64,000 bases of DNA from Acidimicrobiia bacterium (GCA_011523635.1 WTGI01000059.1:19782-83781); one strand, 5' to 3'; numbered from the stretch's first letter, positions 49,643-58,103 are shown. Numbers and translations: made by a program. Notes: generated from the sequence alone by a model not told the origin.

Positions 49643-50818
49643 ATGCCTGCAGAGCCCTACCAACCTGTCGGTAGCCCGAAATCCGACCAACTGCGGCAGG
49701 CGCCCAAGGTGGTGTTACATGACCACCTCGACGGGGGTTTGCGTCCTTCCACCATCGTCGAACTCGCCAGGGAGACCGGCTACCGGGGCCTCCCCACCTA
49801 CGACCCGGGCGAGCTGGCGGCCCGGATCCAGGAAGGCGCTCGTCGCCGCAGCCTGGACCTCTACCTTGAGATGTTCAGCCACACCCTCGGCGTCATGCAG
49901 ACGGAACGGGCCGTGTATCGGGTGGCGGCCGAGTGCGCCCAGGACCTGGCGGACGACGGTGTGGTGTATGCCGAGGTCAGGTTCGCTCCCGAGCTGAACA
50001 CGGAGGGCGGTGTGTCGCTCGACGGGGTGGTCGAGGCCGCGATGGCCGGGTTCCGGGACGGGAGCGAGAGTCGCGGCATCAGGATCGGCCTGCTGCTCTG
50101 CGCCATGAGGACCGCCTCCCGCAGCCTCGAGACCGCCCAGTTGGCGCTCAGGTATCGGGACCGCGGGGTGGTGGGGTTCGACATCGCGGGCGCCGAGGCC
50201 GGTCACCCGCCCTCCGATCACCTAGCGGCGTTCGACCTGCTGCGCCGGGCTGGAATGCCCTACACCATCCACGCCGGCGAGGCGGACGGCCTCGACTCGA
50301 TACGGGAGGCTGTTCACACCTGCGGGGCCCGGCGGATCGGCCACGGCATCAGGATCGTGGACGACATCGGAGAGGACGGTGCGCTGGGCTCGCTCGCCGC
50401 CGAGCTGCGTGACCGGAAGATCCCGCTAGAGCAATGCCCGACCTCCAACGTCCACATCGGCGCCGTCCCCTCGATCGCCGCCCATCCGATCGGCACGCTC
50501 TTCGATCTGGGCTTCCGTGTAACCGTCAACACGGACAACCGGCTCATGAGCGGGGTTTCTTTGTCGAGCGAGTTCGACCGGTGCTGCCGGGCCTTCGGCT
50601 GGTCCTGGCCCGAGGTGCACCGGCTAACCACCAACGCCATGGAGGGCGCCTTTCTCCCGGCCGACCAGCGCCGGGAGATCATCAGTCAGGTCATCGACCC
50701 CTGGTACGCCGGCCTACCGGGGCTGAGAGAAGGCAAGGGATTGACTCCGGTCCCCGGATTCGTGTCACACCCCCGCCATACGGTGCCCGATACCGAAAGA
50801 ACCAGCGGTCCGGTCTAG
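49643..50818 (+). CDS. Adenosine deaminase
   Basis: A 391-residue member of the adenosine/AMP deaminase family: metal motif HDHLDGG (His26 and His28), EVRFAPEL near 113, FDIAGAE near 181, YTIHAGEADGLDSI with the metal His and catalytic Glu near 215, RIGHGIR near 236, CPTSNVHIG near 272 and the metal-binding Asp in VNTDNRLMSG near 300. It deaminates adenosine or deoxyadenosine to inosine, feeding the nucleoside phosphorylase. The frame is open upstream to 49064 but ATG 49643 gives the normal N-terminus and has the TATTCT box six bases before it. It probably has its own promoter. Confidence 0.92.
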   Translation: MPAEPYQPVGSPKSDQLRQAPKVVLHDHLDGGLRPSTIVELARETGYRGLPTYDPGELAARIQEGARRRSLDLYLEMFSHTLGVMQTERAVYRVAAECAQDLADDGVVYAEVRFAPELNTEGGVSLDGVVEAAMAGFRDGSESRGIRIGLLLCAMRTASRSLETAQLALRYRDRGVVGFDIAGAEAGHPPSDHLAAFDLLRRAGMPYTIHAGEADGLDSIREAVHTCGARRIGHGIRIVDDIGEDGALGSLAAELRDRKIPLEQCPTSNVHIGAVPSIAAHPIGTLFDLGFRVTVNTDNRLMSGVSLSSEFDRCCRAFGWSWPEVHRLTTNAMEGAFLPADQRREIISQVIDPWYAGLPGLREGKGLTPVPGFVSHPRHTVPDTERTSGPV

Positions 50819-50924
50819 ACGTCTCCGAGCCGTCCTGGATGGGAAAAGTTGCGTCGAGCAGCCTCCACTCAGGGCATGGTGGGACGCGCTCGAATACAAG
50901 GTGGCGGCGGTGGGGGAGGGCCCA

Positions 50925-50955
50925 GCGGGCGAAGCCCGCGGGCGCGATTTTCGCG
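50925..50955. terminator. Bidirectional hairpin between convergent deaminase and M24 genes
   Basis: GCGGGC, loop GAA, GCCCGC (50925-50939) is followed at once by CGCGA, TTT, TCGCG (50943-50955). The two stems lie between the adenosine deaminase stop and the convergent M24 peptidase stop and are suited to end both transcripts. Confidence 0.5.
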
Positions 50956-50976
50956 TTCTTCTCCGACTCAGGACAC

Positions 50977-52122
50977 TTAGTCGCGGACTGACATGGTGGT
51001 GGGGTGCTCGTTGAGCTTTACGCCGCCTTCCTCGGTGCAGAGGATGATGTCCTCGACGCGGACTCCCACCCGGCCCGGCCAGAAGACCGAGGGCTCGATG
51101 GTGAAGGTCATGCCGGCTTCGAGGGGAGTGTCGTCCTCCGGTGAGATGAACGGCTCCTCATGGACGTCGAGGCCGATGCAGTGGCCGGTCCGGTGCCGGA
51201 ACCAGTCCCCATATCCGGCGTCCACGATCACCTGCCTGGTGGCCCGGTGGACCTCGGAGGCCAGCGCGCCCGGACGGGCGGCCTTCATCCCCGCCCGCTG
51301 GGCGGCCATCACCACCTCGTACACGCGGCGGTACTCGTCGTCCGGCTCGCCGATCCGGACGGTGCGGCCGAAGTCCGAGCAGTAGCCCTGGACCACCGCG
51401 CCGAAATCGAAGGACAGGCCCACGCCCGGGCGCACCTCTTGCTGGGAGAGCCGGACGTTGGCGTCCCGGTCGTCGCCCGGACCCATTCCCCACACTGCGG
51501 TGTCGAACGACCAGGTGCGGGAGCCGAGGCGAAGCAGGTGGTAGTTCACCTCCTCGGCCAGTTCAAGTTCGGTGACTCCGCTCGAGATACGGGCCTTGGT
51601 CTCCTCCATCGCTCCGTCGGCCACGTGGCAGGCCCGGCGCAACAACTCCAGTTCATCCGGGCTCTTGATCCGCCGCAGACGGTTGACCAGGCGGCTGGCG
51701 TTGACCAGCTGCGGACTCCGCAACTCCTCGAGGAGGTTCATCGTGGCCGAAGCCCAGGTGCGGGCGCCGACCGCCAGGGTTCGCGGTGAAGGGAAGGACC
51801 GGGCTACTCGCGAAAACAGGGCGTGGCCGTCGTCCATCTCGCTCACGCTCACCACCTCGCCCGGAACCCCTTCCGGGAGGTCGAACTCGACGTAGTTGCG
51901 AGGGAGGATGAAGGCGGGATCCCGACCGGGCGCCAGGAAGGCCCCGGCCACCCAGCCGTGGGCGTAGTTGACGTCACCGAAGGTGGGCACCCGCCGCTGG
52001 ATGCCGGTCAGGTACTCGAGGTCGGCGCCTATCGGGAGCCAGACCAGATCGACCCCCGCCTCATCGAGCACGGTGTCCAAGGCGAGACGTCGGGCGCGGT
52101 GGTCGAATGCGATGGTGCTCAT
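50977..52122 (-). CDS. M24 metallopeptidase (Xaa-Pro dipeptidase/aminopeptidase family)
   Basis: A 381-residue pita-bread peptidase with all five metal ligands: two Asp in FDFGAVVQGYCSDFGRTV near 240-255, His in RTGHCIGLDVHEEPF near 316, Glu in TIEPSVFWPG near 348 and Glu in RVEDIIL near 365. An N-terminal creatinase domain precedes it. It should cleave Xaa-Pro bonds or a related amide. ATG 52122 is preferred over TTG 52134, which lies within a TAGACT box on the minus strand. It contrasts with the altered M24 protein at 40890-42056. Confidence 0.88.
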   Translation of the reverse strand: MSTIAFDHRARRLALDTVLDEAGVDLVWLPIGADLEYLTGIQRRVPTFGDVNYAHGWVAGAFLAPGRDPAFILPRNYVEFDLPEGVPGEVVSVSEMDDGHALFSRVARSFPSPRTLAVGARTWASATMNLLEELRSPQLVNASRLVNRLRRIKSPDELELLRRACHVADGAMEETKARISSGVTELELAEEVNYHLLRLGSRTWSFDTAVWGMGPGDDRDANVRLSQQEVRPGVGLSFDFGAVVQGYCSDFGRTVRIGEPDDEYRRVYEVVMAAQRAGMKAARPGALASEVHRATRQVIVDAGYGDWFRHRTGHCIGLDVHEEPFISPEDDTPLEAGMTFTIEPSVFWPGRVGVRVEDIILCTEEGGVKLNEHPTTMSVRD

Positions 52123-52205
52123 TTCCGGGCGCAAGTCTAGGCGGGCGCCGGCAACCCTCCGGTCGATAGGCTCGGAGCATCAAGGCCGAGAAAGCGAGAC
52201 ATCTG

Positions 52206-52871
52206 ATGTGGGGCGACCGATCCTTCCACGACTTCGTGACGCAGCGACAGATCTCGGATCTGGTCATGCGTAGGGTGGCGGAACACGTCTATGACCGGCC
52301 ACTGATCAACAATGTCGAGCGGGCCGACTACGTGGAGTGCCTGGTGGAATTGATCATGCAGAGCGCCGACCCGCGCTGGTGCCTCACCGAAACTTGGGAC
52401 GCATGGGACGTCGAGCATCCGGACGGTGCCCGGGTCGAGGTCAAGCAGTCGAGCGCTCTGCAGAGTTGGTCCGGACCGTCATCTGCCAAAACGGAGGCGA
52501 GCCCGAGGTTCGACATCTCCATCCGCGAGTGGGATTGGTTGAGGTGCTCCCGAGGTGAGTATCACAATTTCCCCTCCGATGGCAGGCGGTCTGCCGATGT
52601 CTATGTGTTCGCATGGCACGGTGAGCAGGACAGGGCATTCGCGGATCATCGTACGGCTTCCCAGTGGGAGTTCCTCGTGGTGGCCGAGAGCGAACTGCCC
52701 GCGCAGAGGTCGATCGGTCTCAACCCACTACGCAAGCTCGCGCGACTGTGTACGTACCGGTCACTTGCCAGAGAGGTCTTGGAGGCAATCCCCGCTGACC
52801 CATCCCGGCTGAAGGCGAGTCTCGTTCGAGCCCCGGACCCGTGCCCGCACTGCAGGCCGGCCGAATCCTGA
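52206..52871 (+). CDS. PD-(D/E)XK nuclease-like protein, function unknown
   Basis: A 221-residue protein. WDAWDVEHPDGARVEVKQSSALQSW (in two parts around residues 66-90) has the Asp...Glu-x-Lys arrangement of the PD-(D/E)XK nuclease core: Asp in the first strand and Glu-Val-Lys in the second. A following Ser-Ser-x-x-Leu-Gln-Ser-Trp and later ADVYVFAWHGE fit the rest of the fold. The C-terminus carries CPHC. I do not recognise the family; solitary restriction-endonuclease-like proteins of this type are found widely in actinobacteria. There is no adjacent methyltransferase, so it is not an ordinary restriction system. ATG 52206 has no strong ribosome site. Confidence 0.55.
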   Translation: MWGDRSFHDFVTQRQISDLVMRRVAEHVYDRPLINNVERADYVECLVELIMQSADPRWCLTETWDAWDVEHPDGARVEVKQSSALQSWSGPSSAKTEASPRFDISIREWDWLRCSRGEYHNFPSDGRRSADVYVFAWHGEQDRAFADHRTASQWEFLVVAESELPAQRSIGLNPLRKLARLCTYRSLAREVLEAIPADPSRLKASLVRAPDPCPHCRPAES

Positions 52872-52972
52872 CTAGACAGCCAACCGGGTCGCCCTCGTGA
52901 CATGCCCGACCCGCCGTGGGCGATCGCCAACGGTCGTGTCCTCCTCCGACTCCGACCGTGCCCTCCGACGGC

Positions 52973-53998
52973 TCAGGTCCTGGTGACCCGGCGGCGGCGC
53001 TCGCGTTGGGCGGTGGCGGGACGGGACGGGCGTGGTGCGTGGGGTAGGCGGCGCGCGATCTCCTCGCGGGTGACCCTCCGGGTGGAGCGCGTGCAATCGA
53101 CCGCTTCCCTGATGGCGGCTATGTGCCGGGGCCCGCTCCCGCAACACGCGCCGATCAGCCGCGCCCCCGCCCGAATCGCCAGTTCGACGTAGGTAGGCAT
53201 GATCTCGGGACCGTGGGGATAAGCCAGGTGTCCCTCGGTATAGGCGGGCAGGCCGCAGTTGGCCTTGGCCACGATGGCGGTTCCCGGGTCCGCCTTGGCC
53301 AACTCGCTCACGGCAAGCACCACGTCGCCCGCTCCCACGCCGCAGTTGGCCCCGACCGCCGCCGGAAGGACGGCCTGGGCGCGGCTCCAGGCGGCCAGTT
53401 GCTCGGGACGAAAACCCATCATGGTCCGGCCGTGGGTGTCGAAGCTCATCGTGGTCACGACCGGTGTCCGGAACGACCGGGCCGCCTCGTACGCCGCCTC
53501 CAGCTCCTCGCGGCTTGACATGGTCTCTATCCAGACCACGTCGACGCCACCGCGCACGAGAGCGTCGATCTGCTCTCCGAAGACCTCGACGGCGGCGTCA
53601 TGCTCCAGCGGGCCGAGGGGTGCCAGTAGATCACCCGTGGGCCCGACGCTTCCAGCCACCGCGACCGGTCGCCCGAGACGGCCGGCCAGCCGCCGGAGCA
53701 GCGCCACGGCCGCCAGGTTGATCTCAGCAACCCGGTCCTGGAGTCCGTGCAGGGTGAGCCGTCGCCGGTTGCCCCCAAACGTGTTGGTGAGGATGATGTC
53801 GCATCCCGCCTCGAGGAAGCCCAAGTGTGCCTCCATCACCATCTCCGGACACTCCACGTTCAGCAGCTCGGGACAGGCGCCCGGCGGCATTCCTAACGCG
53901 AACAGGCTGGTGCCCAAGCCTCCGTCGGCCACCAGGATGGGCGCCTCCGAGAGCAATTGATCGAGCGATGTGTTCGCAACAGGGTTCGATGAGGACAC
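52973..53998 (-). CDS. Homocysteine S-methyltransferase family protein (BHMT-like)
   Basis: A 341-residue TIM-barrel methyltransferase. The barrel entry LVADGGLGTSL near 23-33, TNTFGGNRRRL, GSVGPTGDLL and the zinc Cys residues in GANCGVG and IGACCGSGP are those of enzymes that transfer a methyl group (from betaine, S-methylmethionine or similar) to homocysteine, giving methionine. GTG 53998 is chosen because GGAGG lies five bases upstream; the open frame to 54181 runs through the regulatory leader. The gene is preceded by a promoter, a SAM-II-like RNA and an intrinsic terminator, so expression is probably shut off when S-adenosylmethionine is plentiful. Confidence 0.88.
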   Translation of the reverse strand: MSSSNPVANTSLDQLLSEAPILVADGGLGTSLFALGMPPGACPELLNVECPEMVMEAHLGFLEAGCDIILTNTFGGNRRRLTLHGLQDRVAEINLAAVALLRRLAGRLGRPVAVAGSVGPTGDLLAPLGPLEHDAAVEVFGEQIDALVRGGVDVVWIETMSSREELEAAYEAARSFRTPVVTTMSFDTHGRTMMGFRPEQLAAWSRAQAVLPAAVGANCGVGAGDVVLAVSELAKADPGTAIVAKANCGLPAYTEGHLAYPHGPEIMPTYVELAIRAGARLIGACCGSGPRHIAAIREAVDCTRSTRRVTREEIARRLPHAPRPSRPATAQRERRRRVTRT

Positions 53999-54049
53999 GG
54001 CCTCCTCCGCTTCCGCCAGGATGCCGATGCCCTGAAGGGCTCCTTCACG

Positions 54050-54079
54050 AAAAAGGGGCCGCCCAGCTTCTGCGGCCCC
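54050..54079 (-). terminator. Intrinsic terminator in the methyltransferase leader
   Basis: On the minus strand GGGGCCGC (54079-54072), a 9-base loop and GCGGCCCC (54062-54055) form a perfect 8-bp stem followed by TTTTT (54054-54050). It is the clearest rho-independent terminator in the window, yet it lies 52 bases upstream of the methyltransferase start and downstream of a promoter-like box, the position of an attenuator. Confidence 0.8.
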
Positions 54080-54097
54080 ATGAACTGTTCCTGTGGA

Positions 54098-54165
54098 ACG
54101 CCCGGTCGCTTTAGCTGGTTTTCTAGAGCGCCCGCAAGCTGACTGATCAAATCGGCGCTGTCTTT
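54098..54165 (-). ncRNA. Candidate SAM-II-type riboswitch upstream of homocysteine methyltransferase
   Basis: In minus-strand order: stem AGCGCC (54159-54154), then GAUUUGA, a loop, UUGC, the closing stem GGCGCU (54132-54127), an A-rich linker and AGCUAAA (54116-54110) followed by GACCGGG. As I recall it, the SAM-II aptamer has a 6-bp P1, GAUUUAA and UUGC in the loop, and AGCUAAA before GG at the 3' end. The loop here is about four bases longer, as in the long-loop SAM-II variants. The terminator 20-50 bases downstream would be the expression platform. The assignment is from memory of the consensus and is not covariance-tested. Confidence 0.5.
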
Positions 54166-54171
54166 CGAGCC

Positions 54172-54177
54172 AGTCTA
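54172..54177 (-). promoter_or_regulatory. -10 box for the methyltransferase leader RNA
   Basis: TAGACT on the minus strand lies just upstream of the first base of the aptamer; a start about seven bases downstream (near 54165) would give a roughly 115-base attenuated RNA. No clear -35. Confidence 0.45.
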
Positions 54178-54253
54178 ACACCTGTGGCTAACCGGTGCCG
54201 GAGATCACGCAAGCGGGACCGAGGTTGTCCGCCCGACCTGGGGATTCTCGGAG

Positions 54254-55453
54254 TCAGCGTCTGTAGACGACTCTGCCGTGGGTGACCACGAGGACGGGTT
54301 CCCGGAGCGTCTCCAGCGACGACATCGGGTTCTCCTCGACCAGGATCAGGTCGGCTACCGAACCTGGATCCGGTGTCGAGGCGTCGCCGAAGCCGTTGAG
54401 CGACCGCCCGCCGACCGAGGCGGCGTGGAGGACCGATCGCCTGTCCATGCCGGCCCTCTCCAGCATCTCGAGTTCCCGGTGGAAGCGCGGGCCGATCGGG
54501 TTCAGGTCGGCGCCTACCGCGATCCGGACGCCGGCCTCGATGCAGGCCTGGAGGGCGGCGGCGTGGACAGGCATCAACTCCCGCGACCGGTTGGCGGCGT
54601 GCTCCGGCCATCCCTGGCTCTGGATGTACTCCTGGTCATGGGTCACGCCGATGGTGGGCACCAGCCAGGTGCCGTTGCGGGCCATCACCTCGGCGGCTCG
54701 TTCGTCGAGCATGTAGCCATGCTCTATGGAGCGCCCGCCCAACTCCGAGAAGGCGATGGCCGGCTCGTTGCCCCCGCAGTGGGCCGCCACCGGTATGTGG
54801 CGCTGGTTGGCAACCTCCATCAGGGTCGCCAGTTCAGTCTCGGTGAACTGGCCCTCGTCGGCGGCTTCGAACGGGCTGTACAAACCGCCGGTCAGCATGA
54901 TCTTGATCCAATGGGCGCCCCGCTCAACCTGGCGCCGGACCGCCCGGGCCATGGCGTCTGGTCCGTCGACCACCAACTCGGCGCCCATCTGGGTGTAAAC
55001 CCGCGGGAAGGCGGTGCCGTGGCCGCCCGTGGTGCGGATGCCTCGCCCGGCGCCGGTCACCCTGGGTCCGAGCGTGGTGCCGGCGGCGTAGGCACGGCCC
55101 CAGGCCAGGTCCAGGTCATCGGCCTCATCGACGCACCGCACCCCGGTGACACCCATTTCCGCCGCCTGGCGGAAGTTCTCGCCGGCCCTGATAGTCCGGT
55201 CGGGGGCCGCCTCGAAGTAGCCGGTGGCGTCCGGGTCGTACATGAGCCCGCCCGCGTGGGCATGGCAATCCCACATGCCGAACATGGCGTGCAGGCCTGA
55301 TGCGTCCACGGTTCTCCCCGAACCGCTGTCTTCGGCCAGGATGGCGTCGTCCCGGATGAACAGGTCACGCGTCTGTGACTCGCCGGTGGCGGTGTCGAGC
55401 CAGGACGCGCCCCGGATCCGGAGGGGAGGGGTTGGTGCGTGGGCGCCCGACAT
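54254..55453 (-). CDS. Amidohydrolase family protein (imidazolonepropionase/prolidase-like)
   Basis: A 399-residue metal-dependent amidohydrolase with WDCHAHAGG near 62, HWIKIMLTGGL near 165 (Lys bridging position), VAAHCGGNE near 202, SIEHGYM near 218 and VGADLNPIG near 290 (catalytic Asp). It starts at ATG 55453, sharing one base with the HyuB stop (TAATG), so it is translated with HyuB; the frame open further upstream belongs to another reading of hyuB. It is the last gene of the racemase-importer-HyuB operon and may hydrolyse the linear amide produced by the hydantoinase (inference). Related to the protein at 46891. Confidence 0.86.
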   Translation of the reverse strand: MSGAHAPTPPLRIRGASWLDTATGESQTRDLFIRDDAILAEDSGSGRTVDASGLHAMFGMWDCHAHAGGLMYDPDATGYFEAAPDRTIRAGENFRQAAEMGVTGVRCVDEADDLDLAWGRAYAAGTTLGPRVTGAGRGIRTTGGHGTAFPRVYTQMGAELVVDGPDAMARAVRRQVERGAHWIKIMLTGGLYSPFEAADEGQFTETELATLMEVANQRHIPVAAHCGGNEPAIAFSELGGRSIEHGYMLDERAAEVMARNGTWLVPTIGVTHDQEYIQSQGWPEHAANRSRELMPVHAAALQACIEAGVRIAVGADLNPIGPRFHRELEMLERAGMDRRSVLHAASVGGRSLNGFGDASTPDPGSVADLILVEENPMSSLETLREPVLVVTHGRVVYRR

Positions 55454-57084
55454 TATCCGGTCGCGTAGCCGTCGATGGCGTCCTGGGCGGCCAGTTCCGG
55501 GTCCCGCTCCTCGGGCACGCCGTAGCCCCCGCCTCCTCCGGTGGCCACATGCAGGCGGGATCCCTTGGGCGCCGGAATCTGGTTGGCCTTGAGCAGGGGG
55601 ACCGTCTCCCCGTCCACGGTCAGCATGACGTCGGTGGCCGCCCCGTCCTCGCCGCCGAACAGCCCCCAGGCGGGCGTTCTGGTGCGCTCGAACCAGGTCG
55701 ACACGGTGATGTCGTCGGCGAGCACCTCGTAGTCCCGCAGCACACCCAGACCGCCCCGCCACCGGCCGCGGCCGCCCGAATCGGGCCAGACCGAGTATTG
55801 GTGGACCCGGATCGGGTAGCGGGACTCCATGACCTCGACCGGGATGTTCTTCAGGTCGCCGCCGCCGTAGTTGATCAGCCCGTTGGTGCCGTCGCCGCCC
55901 TGGTAGGCGCCCCAGCCGACCGCGGTGGCCTCTCCCACCACGAAGTCCTCGCCGGTCCGCGGGTTGGGGCCGCTGAACAGGACGTTCATCGGGTCGGCGG
56001 CTTGGCCCGCCACCACGCGGTCGGGGACAGCCGGCGCCAGCGCCCGGATGAACAGGTCGATCATCATCCCGAGGTGCGGGTAGTAGTACTGGCAGGCGGC
56101 CGGTTCCCGGGCGTCGAACACGGAGGCCTCCGGAGCGCTCAGCGTGAGGTTGCGGAAGGTGCCGGCGGTAACCGGAACGTTGGAGTTGATCAGCATCTTG
56201 AAGGCCAGATTGGCCGCCGCCTCGGTCTGGGCCAGTCCGCAGTTCATGCAACCGGGAGTCATCGGCGCCGACCCGTCCAGGTCGACCCGGATCTCCTCGC
56301 CCTCCACCGTCACCACCACCTTGACGTACACAGGATCGCCGCCCGGTCCCCAGCTGTCCATCTCGCCGTCGGTCTCGTACACCCCGTCAGGGATGGATGC
56401 CACCGCCTCGCGATCGAGGCGTTCGCACTGGTCGAAGATGACCTCGGCGGCGGCGGTCACCGTGTCCAGCCCGAAGCGGTCGATCAGCTCGGCAAGCCCG
56501 CGCTCGCCGGTGCGGCAGGCGGCGATCTGAGCGTGCATGTCACCCCAGATCGAGCGCGGCAGGCGGCTGTTGCGGGTCAGGAAGTCGAGCATCCCCCGTT
56601 CCGGCTTGCCCTCCCGGTACAGGTGGACGGGAGCGATCCGGTAGCCCTCCTGGTAGATGGAGGTGGAGTCCATCGCCTGGCCGGGATCCTTGGCGCCGAT
56701 GTCCAACCAGTGGGCCTTGGTGGCGCCGAACCCGACCAACTCCCCGCTATGGAAGATCGGCGAGATCACGTTGACGTCGTTCAGGTGGCTGCCCACCATG
56801 TAGCTGTCGTTGACCGCGTAGACATCGCCGGGCCGGCAGGTCTCGGCGCCTCCCAGATGCTCGAGCGTGACGTCGATGGCGGCTTCCAGACTCCCCAGGA
56901 AGATGGGTAACCCGGGCGCCTGCCCGAGCAGGTTCCCGCGGGCGTCGAAGAGGCCGACCGAGCAGTCCTTCATCTCGTAGATGATGGGGGTGTAGGCGGA
57001 CCGGGCCAGGTTGTTGTTCATCTGGGACGCGATCGAGATGAAGGCGTTGCGGATCACCTCGACGGTTACCGGGTCTACGTACAT
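55453..57084 (-). CDS. hyuB: Hydantoinase/oxoprolinase family protein, HyuB subunit (second copy)
   Basis: A 543-residue HyuB: MYVDPVTVEVIRNAFISIA at the start, RSAYTPIIYEMKDCSVGLFD, PGDVYAVNDSYMVGSHLNDV, YYPHLGMMIDLF and the Gly-rich VATGGGGGYGVP near the end. AGGAG lies nine bases before ATG 57084. The gene follows the ABC ATPase by five bases, so it is in the importer operon. No hyuA is directly adjacent; the only candidate is the HyuA tail at the right window edge, upstream of the racemase and importer genes, so the two subunits would be separated by six transporter and racemase genes. Confidence 0.9.
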   Translation of the reverse strand: MYVDPVTVEVIRNAFISIASQMNNNLARSAYTPIIYEMKDCSVGLFDARGNLLGQAPGLPIFLGSLEAAIDVTLEHLGGAETCRPGDVYAVNDSYMVGSHLNDVNVISPIFHSGELVGFGATKAHWLDIGAKDPGQAMDSTSIYQEGYRIAPVHLYREGKPERGMLDFLTRNSRLPRSIWGDMHAQIAACRTGERGLAELIDRFGLDTVTAAAEVIFDQCERLDREAVASIPDGVYETDGEMDSWGPGGDPVYVKVVVTVEGEEIRVDLDGSAPMTPGCMNCGLAQTEAAANLAFKMLINSNVPVTAGTFRNLTLSAPEASVFDAREPAACQYYYPHLGMMIDLFIRALAPAVPDRVVAGQAADPMNVLFSGPNPRTGEDFVVGEATAVGWGAYQGGDGTNGLINYGGGDLKNIPVEVMESRYPIRVHQYSVWPDSGGRGRWRGGLGVLRDYEVLADDITVSTWFERTRTPAWGLFGGEDGAATDVMLTVDGETVPLLKANQIPAPKGSRLHVATGGGGGYGVPEERDPELAAQDAIDGYATG

Positions 57085-57089
57085 GTCTT

Positions 57090-58103
57090 CTAACTCCTCT
57101 CGCCCGGCGGGGGCGGCTCGGGTAATCCTATGGAAACGGGTGCTTCGACCGCCTTCCAGCACCGGACGAGTTGACCAGCTCGGGTCTCCCGCAGGGGCTG
57201 GGGTTCGGCGCATTTCGACTCCGAGAAGGGACACCTCGGCATGAGGCGGCATCCGGGCGAGCCGAGATGATCGGTGCTGATCTCGCCCGACAGGCGTACC
57301 GGCTCCCCGATGTGTCCCGGTTCCTCGAGCTGGGCGGCTTCCAGCAGCCCGCGGGTGTAGGGGTGGGCGGCTTGCCGATAGACCTGATCCCGGGTGCCGA
57401 CCTCGACGAACTGGCCGAGGTACATCACCGCCACCCGGTGGGCCATGGCGTACACCACCCGGAGGTCGTGGGCCACCAGCAGGAAGGCTAGATGGTCCGT
57501 TTCCTGGAGGCCGGTGAGCAAGTTGACGATCTGGCCCCTGATGGACACGTCCAGCGAGGACGTGGGTTCGTCCAGGAAGAGCAACCGGGGCTCGACCAGC
57601 AGTGAGCGGGCCACGCTCAACCTCTGCAGCTGGCCCCCGCTGACCTCGGCGGGCCGCCGGTCGGCGATCTCGGGAGACAGACCGACGTTGCGGATGGCTT
57701 CATCGATGGCCTGGTCCTGTTGGGCGGATGTGCGCTCCCCTCCGAATTCGGCGAACTCGCGGAGGCTCGACCGGATCGTCGCTCTCGGGTCGAAGGCCGC
57801 CAGCGGGTCCTGGAACACCATCTGCAGGTTCCTACGCATGGGCCGGAACTCCTTCTCGCCCAGATCCAGGATGTCCTTGCCCAGCAACGACACGTGTCCC
57901 TCGGTGGCATCGGTGAGCTTGAGGATCACCCTGCCGACCGTCGACTTGCCCGAGCCGGACTCGCCGACGATGGCGAAGGTCTCGGACGGCCAGACCTCGA
58001 AGCTGACGCCGTCCACCGCTCTCACCACCCGCTGGCGGAGCTTGGCGTCGCGCGATATGTAGTCCTTGACCAGGTCCCGAACCTCGAGGAGGGGGGACGT
58101 CAT
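57090..58103 (-). CDS. Oligopeptide/dipeptide ABC transporter ATPase (DppF-like)
   Basis: A 337-residue ABC ATPase with Walker A GESGSGKST near 48, Q-loop FQDPLAAFDPRA, signature VSGGQLQRLSVAR near 148 and Walker B LLFLDEPTSSLD near 168. The C-terminal oligo_HPY extension (HPYTRGLLEAAQ, then a Cys-containing CRLMPRCPFSESKCAEPQP) marks the Opp/Dpp group and may hold an iron-sulfur cluster. ATG 58103 overlaps the DppD-like stop (ATGA). It powers import with the neighbouring ATPase. Confidence 0.93.
   Translation of the reverse strand: MTSPLLEVRDLVKDYISRDAKLRQRVVRAVDGVSFEVWPSETFAIVGESGSGKSTVGRVILKLTDATEGHVSLLGKDILDLGEKEFRPMRRNLQMVFQDPLAAFDPRATIRSSLREFAEFGGERTSAQQDQAIDEAIRNVGLSPEIADRRPAEVSGGQLQRLSVARSLLVEPRLLFLDEPTSSLDVSIRGQIVNLLTGLQETDHLAFLLVAHDLRVVYAMAHRVAVMYLGQFVEVGTRDQVYRQAAHPYTRGLLEAAQLEEPGHIGEPVRLSGEISTDHLGSPGCRLMPRCPFSESKCAEPQPLRETRAGQLVRCWKAVEAPVSIGLPEPPPPGERS

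Noticed and set aside
52206..52871. Restriction-modification system
   Set aside because: Only a nuclease-like gene is present; no methyltransferase or specificity gene is adjacent.
54254..56251. A 665-codon frame joining a HyuB-strand segment to the amidohydrolase
   Set aside because: The upstream part is hyuB in another frame; the amidohydrolase starts at 55453.
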